Origin: Macrostomum hystrix
Taxonomy: Eukaryota > Platyhelminthes > Macrostomidae
Assembly: GCA_950097015.1 (NCBI GenBank)
Contig: CATNEN010000001.1
Span: 13,104,001 to 13,168,000, forward strand
Reading direction: 5' to 3'
DNA: 64,000 bases
The notes below the pieces were generated by a model, which worked only from the letters and a program-made list of their open reading frames with translations, was not told the origin of the DNA and did no database searches. The position numbers and the translations under genes were made by a program. This document shows positions 10,787-22,200 of the stretch, piece by piece (the first letter of the stretch is position 1; each line of letters begins with the position of its first letter).

Positions 10787-11483
10787 GTTCCTGCTTAACT
10801 GCACTGAAATGTTTTGCGTGACAACTCAAGTGCCGTCTTTTGTGCATTCCTTGCAACTCTCAAATGGCAAGGCATATTTGTCTCTAATGAGTAAACTGAC
10901 AAACACACGGAACGGAAGCTGCAGCTTTGCGCATTCAAAGTGTCGCTTAAGTTTTTCATTGCTAGTCGACCAGAGTACGTCTAAACGAGACGAGACAACC
11001 GAACAGATGAGCATTCAAATATAAAGACTGCAAAATAAATATAGTTTTAAAGCCATTTTCTTCCAAACATGTTTTATGATTGCCTGAAAAAGTAGTCATA
11101 GAAAATGAAATTTCTTTCAGATTTATTTTATAATTCAGTAGAAAGTTGAACAACAATTGAATAAGAGGGTTTTAAAGTAAGCGTCGTAAATTTAATTAGA
11201 AATACACTTATACTCAAAGATTAAAGTGTAATTATAATTTGTGAAGAACAATGCAGGCAAATTAGCAATTTTTAGATTTCTTAAGAGAAAGCTAAGAGCT
11301 TCAGACAACGGCGGGAACTACAGTAATCGACTTAAAAAGCAATTTTCTTGTTCTCTAAAAACTGATTCTACACTTTTATAAGGTGGCTTAACTTTTCGGG
11401 GGGGTTTAACTGTCCAATCAACTTGCGGCCTGCAGTCAAGTAATTTCCGAAATTCATGGACCGACATCGCAGCAAATCTAAAA
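10787..11483. other. Spacer between tandem copies A and B
   Basis: About 700 bp separate the start region of copy A from the stop codon of copy B. AT-rich; no coding frame or repeat recognised. It should contain the upstream control region of A and the 3' end of B. Confidence 0.5.
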
Positions 11484-13571
11484 TCAACCGCAAGAGGCAA
11501 CCATGTTCATCAGCACGCGGCCCTGCAGCTCCGAGTTGGCACCACTGACGATGATGCAGTTGAAGCCGCTGCAGAAGGAGCCGCCGCCGCCTCCGCCCTG
11601 CTCACGACTCGAACTCGCGCCTCCGCCGCTGAAGCCGCCACCTCCGCCAGCAGCTCCCAGCGAGTTACGAGGACAGCAGCCGCCGCCGCTGCCGCCTCCA
11701 CCGAAGCCACCGTCGCCATCGCGGCAAGGGTTAGTTCCACCGAGCCAGCCATCAATGATGCTCAGTCCTGGTCTTCCTGGTTCAACGAACAATGCCTCAT
11801 TAATGGGTTGAGCGGAGCCGTTCCAGCCGGCGCCGGGGCCACCGCAGTAGCGAAATGGTGGAACCTGACCAGGCTGCCCCTCCGCTCCTCCGACGCCGGT
11901 GAAAGAGTTTAACCTCGCGCTGCTGGTGCCGTTGCTGCCTCTCGCACCAGCGACTCCACCTGACAAAGCGGTGCAAACAAAGTACTTCCTCTGAAGCGCT
12001 ACCAAGTAGGGGCTGAAATTCCATCTAGCTACAGTAGCTTCAATCGCCCAACTTACTGCTGTCCCATGACGATCCACCTCCACCACCAGCTGCCAGGAGC
12101 AGCTGCTCACTGCCTGTGACATTGCTGACATATACGAAGCTGCCGCCGCCACCGCCAGCGCCGAAATGGCACGTGGCGTCGCTGCCAGCCTGACCGACCA
12201 CGATTCCAAGCCGGGTGCGCGCAGTCAGCCAGAAGCTGCCCGCCGCTGAGGCGCCCCTGCCACCTCGGACAGTCTGCGACCTTGGGGTTCTGCCCCCACA
12301 AGCTCCAAATGCTTCAATGCGGTAGCAACCGGACATTGGCACATAGACGAGCCGAACTGACCCGTTGAAACCAGTGCTGGTGTCTGATTTGAAAAGTTTA
12401 CGAGCGTTTACTAGGATTCGAGACTTTAAATCTTTGTTTGAATGCAATTGTAAAAAAAACTGTTGTCTATTTGATTGTCTATGGCCACGAGACCACGGCT
12501 ATGTTTTTCATGCCATACTCCCCATAGCTTTGGGCCATAGACATTCGTAACGAGCATCAATGATGTACGCTCCTCAACAATGCCAGTGAATAGCTCGTAA
12601 TGGCTATGCAGTGCACCAAATGTTAGGGGGTGAGTAGGTCAGCGGCTAATGTCTGTGCACCTGTGTGTGAGGTGCCTGTTTCCAAGGGTCCAGATGGCGC
12701 GATGGGCGACTCCCGCCTAGTTCGCCGGCCTGGGGGCATGCCGTTCCTCGGCATGCGTCAAGTGCCCCAGGCCCCCCTGCAATTATGCAAAAAAGCACCA
12801 AATGTTTATGAAAAAGACTTGCGAGCACTCGTAGCCATTCTGCATCATCATCTTCGATACGAAGAGTGTCACCCAACTCACTGGAGAAAGATGTGGGAAA
12901 CCTTCTCGATCGAAGCTGCAGCTCGAAGTCGTCCGCCTTCCACAGCTTCACAGCGCCGTCGGCGGTCGACACCAACTTCCGAGTCACGTGACTGCCCTCC
13001 GGAGTGAGCCGGCCGGATGACTCGTCGTTGATGACGAGAAGCTGGCAGACACGGCTGGTCTCATTCAGCAGTGCGGCAGCGCAGTCTCTGTCGTCGCACC
13101 AGGACAGACACTCGGCTTCGGTCCGGTAGGCGGACTCATTCAACAGACTGCTGCTCAGCGATTCGTTGAGTACGATGGAGCCTCTGGTCTCCGGCTGAAA
13201 AACTTTGCCCAGTGAGGCGTCCGCAGCTGAAATGCAGAGTGCATTTCGAAGTGAAGTGCTTTAAAATGTCACACAAAAAGGATTTTCCTCGTGTAATTTT
13301 CCACTACGGAAAATGTCGGCATCAACTGCGGGGGTGGCAGAAATGACAAGCAGTTCTGACAAAAGTTGCCAATTCTTAGTTGGTAGGGTACAGTTTTAAC
13401 ATGGCATACAGAAGGCAAGATGACAATGGTGTATGTCGTCTAGCCAAGTCCCCCACCTAGCGATGCTTTACTCAAACTGGAATTGCAAGTCATTTTTATA
13501 ATACTTCTAGGAGACAGAATGACGCGCCACTCACCAACTAGCAACAGGGCAACAACCGGAGCGAAAGACAT
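11484..13571 (-). CDS. Secreted PAN/Apple-like + ALK-type glycine-rich protein, copy B
   Basis: Four exons, minus strand: 13535-13571, 12882-13226, 12057-12383, 11484-11959, giving 394 aa, all introns phase 1. The signal peptide is MSFAPVVALLLV. The PAN-like exon is the same length as in A (345 nt) and nearly identical in protein, with the same C-x3-C-x4-C-x11-C pattern. The glycine-rich half has GCYRIEAFGACGG, VVGQAG, GGGGGSFVYVSN, LLLAAGGGGG, CGGPGAGW and DGWLGG, ending in a GGGGGFSGGG run and a SFCSGFNC motif. It lies head to tail with A, so the pair arose by local duplication. The PAN exon is more alike between A and B than the glycine-rich exons. Predicted secreted; function unknown. Confidence 0.85.
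12474..12545. repeat. Short inverted-end element (about 70 bp) in intron 2 of copy B
   Basis: The ends mirror each other: TGTCTATGGCC at the left and GGCCATAGACA at the right. The 8-base core GTCTATGG (or its complement) recurs across the window outside the satellites more often than expected, so this may be the smallest member of a dispersed MITE-like family. Confidence 0.45.
12600..12790 (+). mobile_element. Possible SINE-like insertion in intron 2 of copy B
   Basis: A GC-rich block in an AT-rich intron. It ends CCCCCTGCAATTAT, much like the SINE family 1 end CCCTCCTGCAATTATT, but lacks a clear B box. It may be a related or diverged SINE. Confidence 0.35.
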
Positions 13572-13666
13572 TTGTCGATTTGCAAATACTTTTCTCTATA
13601 GGCTATTACTATAGCCTTGGCAATGGATGCGGTTTGTGAAATTGCTGAAACTGAGTTGACAGAAAA

Positions 13667-13672
13667 TTTATA
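13667..13672 (-). promoter_or_regulatory. Candidate TATA box for PAN/glycine-rich copy B
   Basis: TATAAA on the minus strand about 96 bp upstream of the ATG at 13571. The position is comparable to the TATA-like site of copy A. Inference from motif and spacing. Confidence 0.4.
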
Positions 13673-13981
13673 GTTTGAATGCCCTGGGAAATTCTGTCAG
13701 ATGTCGCCTCCTAGCAAAGAAGAGTTCTTGCTAATTAAGTAAGCTATTTGCAGGCAACAAAAGAACTACGAAGCTGTTTGCTGAGGTATCTTAATTATGT
13801 GGCATATCCTGCGACAGCTTTTAGATTGAGATTTCAAAACCTACTCGGGAATTCTAACAGAGCAATCTATTTTACAGGTTCTTTTTATATACTCATTTAA
13901 ATAAAAGAAACGTGATTAAATAAGCGGCAAAGTTATGGCTCCGTACTGGACAGTGCTTCTGAAATACAAAAGTAGTAACAT

Positions 13982-14135
13982 AATATTATTATAATATTAA
14001 TTGCAGGAGGGCTGCGGGCAATGGCACGTCATCTGGTGACACTCTAGACCTGCAGCCAGCGAGGAGGCAATTCTGCGATCCGTTTCGCTGACTCCTGAGC
14101 ACGCACGCAAAGAGATACCGTTCGCAGGCACCACA
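13982..14135 (-). mobile_element. SINE family 1, copy 2 (3' fragment)
   Basis: The reverse complement of the 3' half of the SINE seen in full at 54840-55205. Shared stretches include the AGGAGTCAGCGAAA, GGCAGAATTGC and CTCCTGCAATTA segments. It is 5' truncated and lacks the tRNA head. Confidence 0.75.
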
Positions 14136-15882
14136 TCTCATTCCCACAACCATGCAGCCGACCATTTTACTCGATCAACCGACCATCTCACTCGTTATAA
14201 CCCTACATTATTCCACCAAAACAGTATCGCATGCTTGAATGATAAATGTTTTATGCTTTCGTCTAGTTTTCGTCTATGGTCGAAATATCACCCAGGCAGA
14301 GCATTGAATTTCAAGTGCTCTATCAGCTTACACAATGTTTGCAAAGTTAGTCATAAAATTTTTTAAAAGTTAATTTTTTCCTTTCCGCTTTTTTCGTTTT
14401 TTCTTTTCCTATAGGCAATTACTTTAATACAGAGGCTTGCATCGCATGCAATGTCTATATGATTTTTTTCTGTCTTTTGTGGTCCAACAAAAAGTTGCGT
14501 TTGCTCATTAGGCGGCAGTTATAATTATAATTGTAAAAACTTCAGCAACTTTGTGAACAAAAGAATAAATAAATACCGAAACATCTAAAACGTAGCAGTA
14601 AAAAAGCATCTTTTGTTATAGTCTGGGAGCGGCGTCGCCAACGAAAAAAATACCCAAGAACAGAGAACGCAAAAGATGGGATTTAAAAAAGCACATGAGC
14701 GGGAATAGAAGCATGAGTTCTCATGCTTCTGAACTCGTGTCTCCCTTAAACATCATCGTAATTTTGATAATGGCACGACTCAAATTTGTGCCCTTCTGGT
14801 AGGCATAAATTTTGGTTTTCAAAGCGTTGCTAGAATTTTGAAATTTCTATAGAAATAACTGTATATTATAAGTATAACTACATTTTTACTACAGTGGTCC
14901 TTGAGCTTATCATGCTATACCGACATAGTGCTTTTGTACTCCACTTTGTACAAATGTCTTCTGGAAGTCAATTAAATAAAAAAGCCTTCATTTTCAAGAA
15001 ATCTGGTAGGCTAGAAAAGAAGCTTGCCTACTCCATGTCACGATATGAATATGCGAATGTTCTCAAATTTTTGCTGTCCTGCTGCACTACATAGTTCACG
15101 CGCTGAATAAATGAGTGCCGTAACTCGTAGCAATAACTAGATAGTAATAAATCTACTTCTAGTGGTCCTTTGTAGAGTATTGGATAAATAAAAATTTAAC
15201 TTGTAAAGACAAATATAAAAATATTTTTTGAATCATGTTGGAAGGTTCATTAATGTATATACTAAGTCGTTTATTACGCTTTAACGAAACGCTTTATCAA
15301 CAAAAAATATCACCAAGAACACAAAAATTACTTAGATGTTGTAAGTTATATTATTGTTATGAAATAAAGTTATCAAAAATTGTACAGATAATTTTTAATC
15401 TTACATTGGCAGAACCGTATAACTGGTCTTATTTAAAAAAGTTACTCGTCAATTATTTTATTGACACGATATTTGTGTTGGCAGGTGCGTTAGTGGTTGT
15501 ATGTCATATGAATCTATCTATGTATATTAGAACATGTCATTTTGACTCTTGATTCAAGAATCTTGATTCTAAGTTTGATTCTAATGGTCAATTTTTTTTC
15601 AAATTTAGGGATTTTGATAATTTAATAGTTTCGTCACTGAACAAATGTCACTGACTAGAGACTTAGCATAAGCAAGAGCCAAGCGATAATGAATATTTAC
15701 CTATCAGTTATTACAAATATTTTCCTGCAAAAAACCAATCTCATGACTGGTTTTCTATTATAGTAACAGTATCAAGCCATTCTGCTGGCACCAAATCAGT
15801 GGGAGAATTGCCATCCAGTTTTTTGGCTGCATTGGGTGGTAACTGGTTGATACTTGATAGACTGACTATTCATTTTGAATCA
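14136..15882. other. Gene-free, AT-rich spacer
   Basis: No supported gene. Frames of 60-105 codons in this stretch have composition typical of random AT-rich DNA. One short hairpin is listed separately. Confidence 0.5.
14707..14730. repeat. Perfect short hairpin
   Basis: AGAAGCATGAG and its exact complement flank a 2-base centre (TT): an 11-bp stem. It could form a cruciform or be a chance palindrome. Confidence 0.5.
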
Positions 15883-16419
15883 TTTGTTAAACTGTTTTTC
15901 TGAAAGGTTTCATTTCCTATTGATGTGAAAATATTAGGAAATAATTTAGAAACAATGGGAAACAATTGGAAACAATGATATGATGATTGTCAAATTTTGT
16001 GTCAAAATTCTGCAGGATCCTGTGTCAAAATTCAGCAGAGGTAATAATAAGGGTTTGGATCCATAATAAATGACAGTGTTGCTGGGTGGCCTCCTGGCAT
16101 GGTGTTAGTAGACTTTAGTTTAAGTGTGTGTTATTTAATAGTAGGAAATTAGTAAGTGTTTTAAGCAAATTGCAGATGTGGTAATATTCTTCCCCTGCCA
16201 CTAACAAGCTCAACCCCTTTGGCCATAGACAGACACTCCCAAGAATGTCAACCATTTTGCTTTTATCTCTCCCTGCACTGAACATTTGCCACAGATAAGT
16301 TCCCCAGAATCCTAGAAACAGCCCCAGTTCATTAGGTGTAAAAAGCAACCTTAACAATCCAAATTCCAAGTCTTCACATAGATTGGAAATGAAACTTTTC
16401 AGAAAAACAGTTTAACAAA
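15883..16419. mobile_element. MITE-like element with 35-bp terminal inverted repeats
   Basis: The left arm, 15883-15917, starts TTTGTTAAACTGTTTTTC. The right arm, 16385-16419, is its reverse complement with one mismatch. The 537-bp element has no convincing transposase. One minus-strand frame (16115-16369) has a faint piggyBac-like flavour that I do not trust. No target-site duplication could be fixed. Confidence 0.65.
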
Positions 16420-17113
16420 CCATTAAATATCTCAACAATTTAAAGAGCTAACAACTTGATTCTTGTTTCTTGATTCTTGATTCTTTGAAGTTGGGCAACG
16501 AAAAGTTAGCCTATGTTCTTGACTTGAGTTTTGTGTGCTGTATAGCATAAAAATTGTCCAAAGGGAAGGGGCCCTAATGGGGCGAATTAAAAAAAACTGT
16601 GGACACTCCTGCTAGGCGCGTAGGTGCGCAGTTGTTTTCAAGAAAAAGAGTGCAAATCTGCAATTGCTATATATCTTCAGTCTGACTTAATGTAGTAATT
16701 GATTTCACAAAAAATGTCAAAAGACCTTTTTTTGATCTCCATAGAGTATTTCTATAATTAGAACAGCTAAGGTTGTCTTTTCGCACTCAGGCACTGCAGA
16801 GCATGTATTTGTGTAGGGGCACAAGGGTGCACTGTTTGTTATACATCTACATACTTACGACAACTTTACACACACAAGGTGCGGCCGCGCGGACAGGACT
16901 TTCTTTCTACACAGTGGCACACGCAATTCTTCACAAGCGTGCCAGATGCTATCTGCAAAAAACCCTATTGGCTCCAATAGGGGGAAGGGGGAACTCATTC
17001 TTTGTAGTACTGCTGTTAACAAACAGTAATATTAAGTCAGTATTAAGGCTAATTTGTGTTAAAATTGCTGTGAAAATTGTAATTCAATTAATTGTTCTTT
17101 GTAGTACATGGTA

Positions 17114-17895
17114 CAAGGCGTGTTGCAAAAGTTTCTGGACTAATGCTAATCCTGGTGAAAATTCCTGCTTGATTTGGCTGAAAATTGATGTATATGGTGT
17201 TCAGCTGTCAAAAAGACTTCCTAAAATTTTATGCAGCTTGGTCAACCACAGCATACATGAGGACCAAAATAGGTTGCAACCTTTTGAAGCTGTTGACTGA
17301 TTTCTCACACACAAAAAGTGAGCGAAAATGAGTTGACCAAAGAATCCATCAGAGTTTGGGACTTTGGGTCTAAGAAAGCCAGCTTCCAACAACTGCTGAA
17401 CCACCCAGCCTACAGTCCCAATCTTGCCGTCGCCAATTTCCACCTTTTGTCATATAAAGATGCCCAATGAAGATGCCAATGTGGGGCGAGATCTTCACAA
17501 CATGCGAGGAGATCATCGAAGCAGCCAACAAGTCTCTGTCAGTTCAATGCCAGCTTCTGGGAGTCTGGCTTAAACAAGCTGATTGAGCGCTACCGAAAAT
17601 GCATCCCTGTAAATGGCAAATACGTGGAGCAAGCCAGCAATCAATGTGTGGATGCATCTGGCGATAGAAGCGACAGTGACAGTGATTGGTAGCTGTAACT
17701 CAGAAATCATATTTCATGACTATAATAATCTAGTGTACAATCGCTTATTACTTTGGACCATCAACTCCAAACTTTCTGAAACTTTATAATATTAAAAATA
17801 CAGTCGCCTGTTCGTCTGTTTAAATTTTTTGCTGAATCAGACTAAAATTATCACCATGATGAGCATTAGTCTGGAAACTTTTGCAACACCCCTCG
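17114..17895 (+). mobile_element. Internally deleted mariner element
   Basis: Both ends are flanked by TA (17112-17113 and 17896-17897). The inverted repeats begin CAAGGCGTGTTGC at left and, complemented, CGAGGGGTGTTGC at right, and match for over 30 bp (AAAAGTTTC, ACTAATGCT). Inside, on the plus strand, are broken pieces of a mariner transposase C-terminus: LLNHPAYSPNLAVANFHL (compare the mariner YSPDLAPSD motif), then after a frame change FWESGLNKLIERYRKCI and NGKYVEQ. At 782 bp it is well short of a usual 1.3-kb mariner and is a dead relic. Confidence 0.88.
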
Positions 17896-19285
17896 TAATT
17901 GGTAGTAGATAAATAAAAAATCGAAGACAAACCTAATTTAAATGAAGATGAAATCTAGATACATTTTTAATACATTTTATTGAAAAAAAAGATGATTTAT
18001 AATAATATGCAGAGTGATACTAACTATATGACAATGTTTGTTAACAAAGTATTTTTGCTTGTTTAATCTTTTTGTAATCCTCTGTTTCCAACCTTTAATT
18101 ATTTTATAAAAATAATGACTTTCTTAATCTTGTTACTATGAATAAAAAAATAAAACCTATGCAAGTTTTTGAATGACATGGCATTGTGTGCTATTTATAT
18201 GGCCAAAACCAAAGAGAAAAAGAAAAGAAAAAGGGTAGGAGCAGAGGTACTTAAAGGAAAAGATTATTTAAGACTTGGGGATCATGCACCAAACTAAAAT
18301 TTTATATTTTTTTCTTGAGCACCAAGATTTCAAGAACTACTCCTTTTTAAAACAAAAACTCCCAAAATTGTTGTTTAAGTGTACACCAATGCCCATCAAA
18401 GGCTGCAAAACAAAAGAAAAAAATCAAATTTAAAAGAAATTGAACACAAGAATTTGAAACAATTAGAAGCAAAAAACTGTTTTAATAAATGACTTATGAT
18501 ACATAATTGAAAGAATTTTTTAGATAAAAATGTGGCATATATTGTTTTACATAAATATCACAATCTTAGAAAAATGCCTGCAAACTAGCCATTGAAGACC
18601 CCAATATATGCCATAATAGTTTAGTATACAGGACTCCTGGACTATGAAGTCTAAGCACACTAATATGACATCTGAGTGTCTTGTTTGTTGTTAGTCATTT
18701 TTTTATTCTTTTACTATAACATACTATTTTTGCATTGCTGTCTAAATTGTTGTTGGTTAAAATCTTCCATTTATATAGATTCGGTTAATAAAATTCAAAA
18801 TTTTTAATAATATCTTCATACCTTGCCATTACATAAATAATAATTAAGCATCTCTTAAGCATTGACCAAAGTTGAAAATTGGTTTAAATTTTGTGAGCTC
18901 ATAGTGACTTGATCCATTTATTCAAATGTATTTTATTTGAAAAGCACATTTTTAGGTTTCTCAGAGCTTTACAAAAAGTAAAATCAAAAAATATATAAAT
19001 ATTCCTTATGCAAAACAACAATAACAACAATTGCATCTCAGATTTGAGCCATATTATTAATTTCTTTTAAAGTTGTGTAAACTTGATGTTTCATACTAAA
19101 ATCATTGCTTGTAAGTCTATCATAGTTATGAGTGTGGTTTGTCGACTGGCTTGAATGTTTGTTTTAAGTATTAGCTAAATATTCAAATTAATTCATAATT
19201 AAACCATGCCACAAAAATCCACTAGATTTCATTCACAAAGTCGACTACCAGTTATAATTTAATCTGATTAAACTAAATTCAAGCC
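17896..19285. other. AT-rich upstream flank of COPB2 copy 1
   Basis: About 1.4 kb of very AT-rich DNA with many A and T runs and no coding frame. No TATA box or other promoter element could be assigned before the ATG at 19286. Confidence 0.5.
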
Positions 19286-22200
19286 ATGCCACTGAAGCTA
19301 GACATCAAGCGCAAGCTGTCAGCCCGCTCTGATCGGGTTAAATGTGTGGACCTGCACCCAACCGAGCCTTGGATGCTTGCTAGCCTCTTTAATGGCAATG
19401 TTCATGTGTGGAACTTTGAGCTGCAACAGCTCATTAAATCGTTTGAAGTTTGCGAACTGCCGGTAAGTGAAAAAAAACTTACAAGGTTTTGTGATGTCCA
19501 TGCATTTAGCACTAGCAAATATAATACTAATATGTGTGTGAGGGCTTTGAAGGCTCGGAATTCTCAAATTGACTCTAGCACCCATTATCAACACTGGCGT
19601 CAACAGGTTCGGGCAGCCAAGTTCGTTGCCCGCAAGAACTGGCTGATCACAGGCAGCGATGACATGCAGCTCCGAGTCTTCAACTACAACACGCTAGAGC
19701 GGCTGCACAACTGGGAGGCTCACTCAGATTACATTCGCTCAATCGCTGTTCACCCGACTCAGCCGTTTGTATTGAGCAGCTCCGATGATATGCTCATCAA
19801 ACTGTGGGACTGGGACAAGCGCTGGACCTGCGCCCAGACATTTGAAGGTCACACTCACTACGTGATGCAAATTGTGATCAATCCGAAGGACAATAACCAG
19901 TTTGCAAGCGCTTCGCTTGACAAAACGGTGAAAGTTTGGCAGTTGGGCTCGCAGGCGCCAAATTTCACACTGGAAGGACACGAGAAAGGTGTCAACTGTG
20001 TGGATTATTACGCTGGCGGTGACAAGCCCTACCTAATCTCTGGCGCTGACGATCGCCTTGTGAAGGTGTGGGACCAGCAGAACAAGACCTGCGTTCAGAC
20101 TCTGGAAGGTCACGCTCAGAATGTATCAGCTGTGGCCTTTCACCCGGATCTGCCTATCGTGCTAACAGGCTCGGAGGATGGCACAGTGCGGGTTTGGCAC
20201 TCCAGCACCTATCGGCTAGAGTCCACACTGAATTATGGACTGGAGCGAGTGTGGGCTATCGCCTGTCTGAGGGGCAGCAACAATGTCGCTCTGGGTTACG
20301 ATGAGGGCAGCATTCTGGTGAGTTTGAGTTACCAAATTCTCATGCGCAATTCTCTTAGACATCTCAAATCTTCAGGAAGAATCTCTCATTAGAATCTGAA
20401 GTCCTCAGGTAGCAAACTCACTCATGAAGTGCACAGCTGCTTAATTTAACCCGTCTAATTTCCAGGTGAAGCTGGGTCGCGAGGAGCCTGCAATCTCCAT
20501 GGACGCCTCCGGCAAGATTCTGTGGGCCCGCCACGCCGAGGTGCAGCAGGCCAACCTACGCACCCTGTCAGCCGATGAAGAGTTTCAAGACGGTGATCGT
20601 CTGCCTCTGACCATCAAGGACATGGGCTCCTGTGAGATCTATCCGCAGACCATCGCCCACAGCCCCAATGGCCGCTTCGTTGCGGTCAGCGGCGACGGCG
20701 AGTTTATTATCTACACGGCAATGGCGTTGCGCAACAAGGCGTTCGGCCAGGCTCAGGAATTCGTGTGGTGCGCCTCCGATGCTTCAACCTACGCCATCAG
20801 GGAGGGAACCACTACGGTGAAGGTGTTCAAGAACTTCAAAGAGGTTCGCGCTTTCAAGCCGGAGTTCGGATGCGAGGTATGTCGCACTCCAATATCATTA
20901 TCCCTGATATTTACATAGACATCAGTTAGATCCCCAATCATCAGTTAGATCCCCAGTCATCAGTTAGATCCCCAGTCATCAGTTAGATCCATAGATTCAT
21001 AGACATCAGTTAGATCCCCAGTCATCAGTTAGATCCCCAGTCATCAGTTAGATCCCCAATCATCATTTATATCCCCAGTCATCAGCTAGATCCCCAGTCA
21101 TCAGTTAGATCCATAGATTCATAGACATCAGTTAGATCCCCAGTCATCAGTTAGATCCCCAGTCATCAGTTAGATCCCCAGTCATCATTTATATCCCCAG
21201 TCATCAGCTAGATCCTCAGTCATCAGTTAGATCCATAGATTCATAGACATCAGTTAGATCCCCAGTCATCAGCTAGATCCCCAGTCATCAGATAGATCCC
21301 CAGTCGTCAGTTAGATCCCCAATCATCAGTTAGATCCCCAATCATCAGTTAGATCCCCAGTCGTCAGTTAGATCCCCAGTCATCAGTTAGATCCCCAGTC
21401 ATCAGTTAGATCCCCAGTCATCAGTTAGATCCCCAGTCGTCAGTTAGATCCCCAGTCGTCAGTTAGATCCCCAGTCATCAGCTAGATCCCCAGTCATCAG
21501 TTAGATCCCCAGTCGTCAGTTAGATCCCCAGTCATCAGTTAGATCCCCAGTCATCAGTTAGATCCATAGACATCAGTTAGATCCCCAGTCATCAGATTGA
21601 TCCTCAGTCATCAGTTAGATCCCAATCATCAGCTAGATCCCCAGTCATCAGTTAGATCCCCAGTCATCAGTTAGATCCATAGACATCAGTTAGATCCCCA
21701 GTCATCAGATTGATCCTCAGTCATCAGTTAGATCCCCAGTCATTAGTTAGATCCCCAGTCATCAGTTAGATCCCCAGTCATCAGATTGATCCTCAGTCAT
21801 CAGTTAGATCCCCAGTCATTAGTTAGATCCATAGACATCAGTTAGATCCCCAGTCATCAGATTGATCCTCAGTCATCAGTTAGATCCCCAGTCATTAGTT
21901 AGATCCATAGACATCAGTTAAATCCCCAGTCATCAGATTGATCCTCAGTCATCAGTTAGATCCCAATCATCTGTTAGTTCCCTAGTATTCAGTAAGATCC
22001 CAATCATCAGTAAGATCCCAATTATCATTAAGATCCCAATCATCAGTAAGATCCCAATTATCATTAAGATCCCGATTATCAGTTAGATCCCCAACAACTA
22101 GATCCCTGCGCTACCACCTCTCGCTCCAGGGCATCTACGGCGGCGCCATGCTCGGTGTTCGGTCCGTCAGCGGCCTGGCCTTCTACGACTGGGAGAGCGG

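Noticed and set aside
15235..15552. 105-codon plus-strand frame in AT-rich DNA
   Set aside because: Composition is that of random AT-rich sequence, with no signal, domain or splice context.
16773..17300. 175-codon plus-strand frame
   Set aside because: It crosses the left end of the mariner element (17114) and has no domain. A chance frame.
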